DNA of 64,000 nucleotides. It comes from Juglans regia (lineage: Eukaryota; Streptophyta; Magnoliopsida; Fagales; Juglandaceae). Shown piece after piece: positions 57,913 to 64,000 of the stretch. The stretch is from NCBI RefSeq assembly GCF_001411555.2, contig NC_049912.1, forward strand, positions 26,855,722 through 26,919,721, written 5' to 3'. Within the stretch, counting starts at the first letter, position 1. The number at the start of each line of letters is the position of its first letter. Made by a program: the position numbers and the translations under genes. The notes beneath the pieces are model-generated. The model did no database searches. It worked only from the letters and a program-made list of their open reading frames with translations, and was not told the DNA's origin.

Positions 57913-59884
57913 TAGGGCTACAACCCAATCAACTCCCACTGGGTCTGGACCCGGTCCCACCCGACCTGCTGCTGTTCACGCGCCAAACCGACCCGGCCCG
58001 ACCCGCTACTGTACGAGTCGGGTCGATTTTTTTTTTTAATTTATTATTATTATTATTATTATTATTACATCTATATGAACTTATAAAACTATCTATTACA
58101 AAAATATCTAAATTAGTCCAAAGTATCTATTACAAAACTCAATTCAACACTGCCATGAGCTTGATAAGGATGTTGAGTGAAGGACTAGAGGTGTCCTTGA
58201 GAGGATCTCCAATCGTGTCGCCTATGATGGCTGCCTTGTGGGGGTCTGATCCCTTGGGACCAAGTGATTTAGCATGTTCACTAACACCGACCTAAGAGTA
58301 TTGCATTGAATTAGTGAATCAAAATCCTAAAATTTGGTGCCAAGAGATCTCAGCTCCTTACAAAGATGAGTAAACATGTTCACTCAATGCAAAATGAAAT
58401 CTGATGAAGTAAATAAATTTCAATTATCTAATACATACTTGGGGATGGATTGACCATCATGAGAAAGTCAAATTTCAATTACCAGACAAAAACAAAAGAG
58501 TATGTGAAGTAAACAAATTCGAGAACTTGAAAAATATGAGCAATCAGAATAGAAATTGAGATATTTCTGTGGTAGCTAAGAGCTGTTGCAAAACTATACC
58601 TAAAGATGCATGTTTTCATAAAATCAATCTCAATCCATTCTTTTGATACAAAGTTTAACATAGGAGCGGTTTAACATCTCTGAATTTCCTCACAGCAGTG
58701 CCAAGCGAAAACCAAATAGCCCTAACATAATTAATACAAACCTATGAATTAATAGAATTAAACTAGAGCCTCTAAAATAAGCTAAAACATACTAAATGAC
58801 TAAAAAAAATAGCCCCATGGTTCCACTTCAATATCGTTCCAGTACCTTCACTTAACCCCAAAGGTGACACTAGTTCTCATACAAACCAACTTTGCCATAA
58901 AATCCCTCAACCCAATATCAACATCCCCAACTTCTAATTAAGCACTAACCTGATACATTCAAACATCCAAAATCCATTCAACCTCATTGAAACATCACAA
59001 CCACCCAAAGCCCAACAAAATCCGTTTTAGATCAACTCCACAATCACCAATCATAGACCCTTTACCATTCACATACTCCTACCATTCTAACACCCCATTG
59101 ATTCGATCAGAACCAAAATATAACCACCACACCTAAACTTCCAGGTAATCCCGATCCAACCATTTTAATTTCCCAGCAATTATTCAAACCAATCATCAAT
59201 GAAGTCCATCATAGAGTTTTGAAATTACCTATTGTCCGATGATGGCAGCTTCACACTAAATGGAGTAACGGTGTTAGACAAAAACAGTGGATGGCGAAAT
59301 CGAAGTAAAACCCATTAGACAGAGAGAAATAAAGAGAGGCAGAGAATGAGACAGAGCAAGAGCAAGCTTAACAGCATGGCGGTTGTTCACGGCGACGATG
59401 CAATGTGATAAGGGAGAGGTAATTCTTCCAGACCCATTTCTTTTTTTTTTCTTTAATTTTTTATTTTGTAAAGGTAGATGATTTTCTCCCATTTTTGTGC
59501 ATGCAATCGGCCCCAAAGAAAAATAGGAACACTCCCAAATGGCAAATATCATCAAGAAATATAGCAAAAATCAATTTATAGAGACTGACGGACTAACGGA
59601 CTTAGTCTAGAGAGAGAGAGATTACCGGTGGCAAGGCGTTGATGGTGCTCGATGTGAAGACTAATGGACTGAAATGAAATGGAGAGAAGATGAAGAGGGC
59701 GACAGTGGGTAGGGTTTCGCAGTGGGGAGGAGATTCACAGAGGTTTTTGGTTTCAACAGTTTCGACGGTTTTGACATCTCTAAACCCGTTATTAAACTTT
59801 GACACGATGAACCCGTATTTATTCGGGTTGGACGGATCGGGTGTTACAGACGGTGCGGGCCAAAGCCTTTTATGCACAGGCCTA
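57913..59884. mobile_element. hAT-like non-autonomous element carrying a host gene fragment
   Basis: Ends TAGGGCTACAA at the left and, on the opposite strand at the right, TAGGCCTGTGC, with the 8-bp duplication ATCTCATC at 57905-57912 and 59885-59892. Both subterminal regions are GC-rich and full of CCCGACCCG-like words, which is common in hAT families. No transposase is visible. The interior holds a fragment of a vacuolar H+-pyrophosphatase gene (58139-58291). The right flank is a short ATCTC repeat, so the duplication could be partly fortuitous. Confidence 0.6.
58139..58291 (-). pseudogene. Vacuolar H+-pyrophosphatase exon fragment
   Basis: Minus-strand translation gives 50 codons ending in a stop. 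They match a highly conserved part of type I vacuolar H+-translocating pyrophosphatases (the AVP1 family): [16 protein letters not shown], then [13 protein letters not shown] and [11 protein letters not shown]. The [11 protein letters not shown] stretch holds conserved acidic/basic residues of the catalytic core. After LMAV the normal continuation (ESLVF) is replaced by a stop. A TTAG acceptor-like sequence sits directly upstream at 58292, suggesting the exon was captured with intron sequence. No neighbouring exons were found. In an intact pump this region helps hydrolyse pyrophosphate to move protons into the vacuole; here it is a captured fragment. Confidence 0.85.
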
Positions 59885-59892
59885 ATCTCATC

Positions 59893-60665
59893 TCATCTCA
59901 TTTCATACGATAAACATAAAAGAATTATTGTAAACTAAGTTTATTAGATGTTTAGAGCAAGTTAGTTGGCTTTTCTCGTATTACCATGTTTTTTTTATTA
60001 TTTAAATCAAACCAAACACATCAGGTAGAGTACCCTATGATATTAAAGTCATTAACTTGGGCCAAGACTACCAATTCTGGTAAGTTTCTTGTTATTTTTG
60101 TAGATGGTCGTTAACTCGGGTCGAGAGCATTACTCTTGATCAGAATATACAAATGACTGATTAATGAAGGTGAAAGATCGTCAATATGATCATTTGGCAT
60201 TGTAGATATAAATGCGAGATGTTGAAGTTAGGTATATATGAATGAGCAAAGGATTGGGACGGAAAAGTGACAACCTTGTCGAAGCGGTTGAGGAGGAGGA
60301 ACTCGGAGCTAGTTCCTTGATATCAAAGATTGATCTACTGCAAGTTATACTTTGGATCGTGCAAATTACAGAAAAAAGAAAAATATATTATGTATAAAGA
60401 AATTTTGATATTTTTTTAAAACGTTTTATATCGTATTTTATATTATAAAATATTTTAAATGAATATTTAAATTTATCATATATTGGTGTAAAATTAATAA
60501 GTTATTATGACACCAGATAATGTCGCATTAACAACCTTAAATGTTGTTGCTGCAGTAATAATACCATAGTTTAGTTAAAAAAAACAAAAAAAACCTTTCA
60601 TCGCATCCACTAGTCGTACGTACACACACGACCCGACTGACAGATTAACAAACCGAGCCAGCTTG
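59893..60665. other. 5' flank of MED6
   Basis: No gene. 60190-60360 is the parent-like copy of the segment found in the two chimeric MED6 duplicates at 52.8 and 54.0 kb. The A-rich stretch at 60574-60592 lies about 75 bases before the start codon. No clear TATA box. Confidence 0.5.
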
Positions 60666-63600
60666 ATGGCGACTCCACCGGTGGCTTCTGTTCCGCCGGC
60701 GAACCAGGGGTTGGAAGGCGGCCAACCAGCTCCGCCAGCGCCTCCGGGAACTGACATGACAGGAATATGCTTCAGGGACCAGCTGTGGCTCAACACCTAC
60801 CCTCTCGACCGCAACCTCGTCTTCGATTACTTCGCCCTCTCACCCTTCTACGACTGGACCTGCAACAACGAGCAGCTTCGCATGCGCTCCATTCACCCAC
60901 TTGATCTCTCCCACCTCTCGTAAGCTCCCCCAAAACCCTCCCTCCCTAACAAATACATTCACATACATTTTTTATTATTTTTATTTTTATTTTCAGTGCT
61001 TTCCATTGTCGAATCTCTTGATTTATGCACAATAAATTAAAAATCCCTAATGATTTAAATTATTTCCATTTCATAATTTCTGACCTTTTTCGTATAATTT
61101 TTCTTTAAGTTGAATTCTCTTTATTTCGATTTGTATAATCTTTCTTCTTATGTGCCTGTATTTCTTTTCGTGAAGCTAAAACCAATCTTTAATTGGAAAT
61201 TTTCAAGTATCAGTATTGACGTAGTGTGAATTCAATGTCCAAATCAACATATATTCATAAACAGAACTTGAAAATAAATATTGCCGTAAGTTTTTCTTCA
61301 TATTTCTCTATATTTCTATTGTGAATACTTATATAAAAAAAAATCTATTGTGAATATGTCATTTACATTTATTTTGCAGTTTCTCAAATTTATTTTTCAA
61401 AATTTTCTTATAAATATTATAAATATTTAATTAATTTATAAAAGATCATGCAATTTGACCGGCAACCTATTGGTTGAACCAATGACTGGGTGACCCAATA
61501 TCCTCTCTGGGTGACCCAAGACCTACACTATGTCATGGTCAGGTACCGGTTTAATAATTATAGTTTCGGAGTAATTTATGGATGCAAGGTTTAAGTAATC
61601 TTGCAATGTAAGTTATTGATCAAAAGAAAATCTTGCAATGTAAGTTGATAGCAGTTTTGTACTTGTAGCGACCCACATCAAGGCACTGTTAAAGATTGTG
61701 ATTTGTTTGTTGACAGGAAAATGGCAGGTATAGAATACATGCTATATGAAGTTATGGAGCCCCATCTATTTGTTATCCGCAAGCAAAAGAGGGATGGTCC
61801 TGAAAAGGTTACACCGATGCTCACTTATTATGTTTTGGATGGCTCGATTTACCAAGCACCCCAACTTTGCAATGTTTTTGCTGCTCGAGTTGTAAGTTCT
61901 TATGTCTTCCCTTTGTCCCTATGATATTCTTGCAAAAGAATGCATACAAGCATGTCAGCATTTATTGGAATGAAAGTGTGCACGGTGTATTGGAAACGCT
62001 AGTCATGCCAATTTCTTCAAAACAATGAAAACTGAGGTTCTTAAAACCCAATATTTTAGATTCATGCTTATGCTACATTATTGCCATAATTGCCATATGG
62101 ATGCTGTAGGTGGTCATTATTCTTTTTAGTGCAGAAGTTGGGATTGTAAATGTTCTTGCACTGCCCAACAGTGATATCAAGAAAAACTGCAATACAAAGG
62201 CTGCTTTCAAATATACATCATTGTTATTCGTCATTTTTTAATATTTAATCTTTTTTTATAAGTTCTTAATATTTAATCTTAAAGGACCAACTTTTTTTGA
62301 TAACTTTTTTTTTTTTGCAGGGGCGGGCTCTGTATTATATATCTAAGGCTTTTACTACTGCTGCCTCAAAGTTGGAGAAGATTGGATATGGTAGCTTCTG
62401 ACTTTGCTTCTTTTCCTTATGCTTCCTGTGTCCTAAAATTGTGTCTTTTCTCTTTTACTTATGCCAAAGTGATTATCCACTATCAAAAGGTGACACAAAA
62501 GAAATTTATCGAAAAAAGGGTTATTCAGCATAATGGTTATGTGTTTGACTTATGGAAGGGTGTAGCTCTAGAGCTTTAGTAGACATGTGTAGTAGTGCAA
62601 CTTTGGAATCCTATCATTTGAGTTTATAAGCGTGGTTTATTTGAGTTTCACTGCTTTGAATTCTAAGGGGTTATGATTTTGAACATTCTACATAAGATGC
62701 AATTAATTTAACCTAAACTATTGTAATGCCCCAAGGAAGGCCCAAGCCACATTTGGGTCCATACTGCAAAAGGACCAAAAGGTGGTACAATTGGAGCCCT
62801 TTGAATCATTATAAAAGAGCAAGACCTTTTTTAGCCCTAGCAACGTGAGATCCCATTCCACCTATACTCACTCAGTATGGGGGGTATCCCAATCTCCTCC
62901 CTTAAACTTATAAGATAATTCATTTGCGTTCATGTTCTGAGATGTCTTGTCATTGCTAAACATATGATGTTCTATTTTTTTTTATGATATTACCCACAAG
63001 TTAACTGCTCGAAAGTTTAAATGCTTTGCACAAAACATTGGATCTGTTAAATAATAATTAATTATTCCATCATTACTCCAACTTTAAAGGAGAAAGATCT
63101 TGTTTGGAGTTGCTATGTTTTGATAACATGGGTTTGGGCATTGTTTAGGAATCCTTAGATATTAGGGTAGTTAAGTCATTAGCTCGACCCCAAGTAACTT
63201 TGTCCTGGAATATTTGGCATTGAGCATAGCCTAGTCCAGTCATACCTTGTCTATGATATGGTCTATGCCTTAAAAGTTCGAAAATTGTTTTATCACATTG
63301 CTCTGAAAGTAATCATCCTTGGATAGGTTCTTGGTTATCTTCTTTCTTATAGCATGGGTTGCTGGGGGAGAGGGCTGATCATAACAGATTGGTCATTCTA
63401 TTGGCCAGCATGCATGGCATTGCCATATGTTTTGATTGTGGCATTTTCTCCTTTTCTGCCCCCCGCGCACCCGGGGGGGCAGGGGTATCGTGTTTCTATC
63501 ATGTTGATTTTGTTGTCATTCTGATGCAGTTGATGCTGAAAATGACAGTGCAGCCTTGGAATCGAAGGTTGCTAAAGAAACTATTGATTTTAAGGAAGTT

Positions 63601-64000
63601 AAGCGAGTAGATCATATTCTTGCATCCTTGCAACGCAAGGTAACCTCTCTATATCGTTGGAAGTTTTTTCTCATTAAGGAGTCATTGAGCATGGCATTTC
63701 CAGATATATTACTCAAAAGAATCGGCTGAATATGCCTAGTCAATTGGAATTGAGAAAATTCTTAACCTTTTTTTTTTCAAACATACAATTCATGGGGAGA
63801 ACAAGAAACTTGATTGAACTACTTCATTTCTACTATGGTACCACTTAGAATGTACCAAACCCTGGTTGCCCCTCCTGCCCTTTTTTCTAAAACAAGGAAA
63901 CAAATAGCCCTTGCGTTTATTTATATGCTGGTTGATATGCACATCTTTGGTTTTCTTCCAATTTGAGTTGACAGCAAATGTAACCCATTGAGGCATTTGA
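60666..64000 (+). CDS. MED6: Mediator complex subunit 6 (5' four exons; runs off the window)
   Basis: Exons 60666-60919, 61717-61891, 62321-62390 and 63530-63639 join in frame to 203 codons. The rest lies beyond the right edge (the Arabidopsis protein is about 250 residues). The product is a head-module subunit of the Mediator co-activator, which links transcription factors to RNA polymerase II in the nucleus. Conserved MED6 blocks are clear: [15 protein letters not shown] and [17 protein letters not shown] in exon 1, then [54 protein letters not shown] and [20 protein letters not shown] 60666 follows an upstream in-frame TTG, which is not used. Splice sites are GT-AG. The proline-rich C-terminal exon is expected downstream. 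Intron 2 end and exon 3 were copied twice at 53-55 kb. Confidence 0.95.

Noticed and set aside
59602..59877. 91-codon minus-strand ORF near the right end of the hAT-like element
   Set aside because: Falls in the CCCGACC-rich subterminal repeat; no recognised domain.
57905..59892. Pack-MULE as the carrier of the pyrophosphatase exon
   Set aside because: No long Mutator-type inverted ends or 9-10 bp duplication; the 8-bp duplication and TAGGGCT ends fit hAT better.
63359..63610. 83-codon ORF overlapping MED6 exon 4
   Set aside because: Wrong frame and crosses the intron 3 boundary; shadow of the true exon.
1..64000. CRISPR arrays, bacterial-type operons, riboswitches, tRNA or rRNA genes
   Set aside because: Tandem arrays here are LTR minisatellites without spacer structure, the genes are spliced plant genes, and I recognised no tRNA cloverleaf or rRNA sequence by eye.

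Overview
This window is nuclear DNA from a flowering plant, almost certainly a woody eudicot. It has split genes with GT-AG introns, a plant-type malectin-like LRR receptor kinase pair, a Mediator subunit gene, and a dense, nested load of LTR retrotransposons, LINE fragments and MITEs. Some repeats (a CTCGAGCGA-rich LTR, DUF4283-type LINE ORFs) remind me of Juglandaceae/Fagales, but that is an impression, not a demonstration. I saw no CRISPR array, operon, tRNA or rRNA gene.

Layout. 1-9.96 kb: a degenerate dispersed repeat (family R, copy 1) split by a 4.6-kb LTR-like insertion and by a clean 2.6-kb gypsy solo LTR (TSD AGTGG). 10-17 kb: the 3' flank and body of receptor-kinase gene A (minus strand, 13 exons, 891 codons, intact), with a 5'-truncated LINE and a Tourist-like MITE in its 3' flank. 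17-19 kb: promoter and upstream block with a hAT-type MITE. 19.5-35.9 kb: R copy 2, broken by a Tourist-like MITE and by a reverse-oriented gypsy solo LTR, inside which sits a complete young chromovirus (Tekay-like) gypsy element with open gag-pol. 36-42.4 kb: receptor-kinase gene B, a paralogue of A. Its only clear coding lesion is a 708-bp solo LTR in exon 2. 42.6-47.7 kb: a stray copy of malectin exon 2 split by a young but coding-defective copia element. 47.7-55.2 kb: shuffled copies of the receptor-kinase upstream block and of MED6 pieces, plus a CIPK-type kinase pseudogene and a LINE remnant. 55.4-56.2 kb: a decayed LINE ORF1-like (DUF4283) region. 57.9-59.9 kb: a hAT-like element carrying an exon fragment of a vacuolar H+-pyrophosphatase gene. 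60.67 kb to the right edge: the first four exons of MED6, which runs off the window.

Function. The two live loci are the cell-surface receptor kinase A (malectin-like ectodomain, LRRs, TM, RD kinase) and the Mediator gene MED6. Gene B would be a third, but as written its frame is interrupted. The insertion junctions form GT and AG signals that, if used, would remove the LTR exactly and restore the frame. That testable possibility is the most unusual thing I found. I found no wholly new gene system; the novelty lies in gene/transposon interactions.
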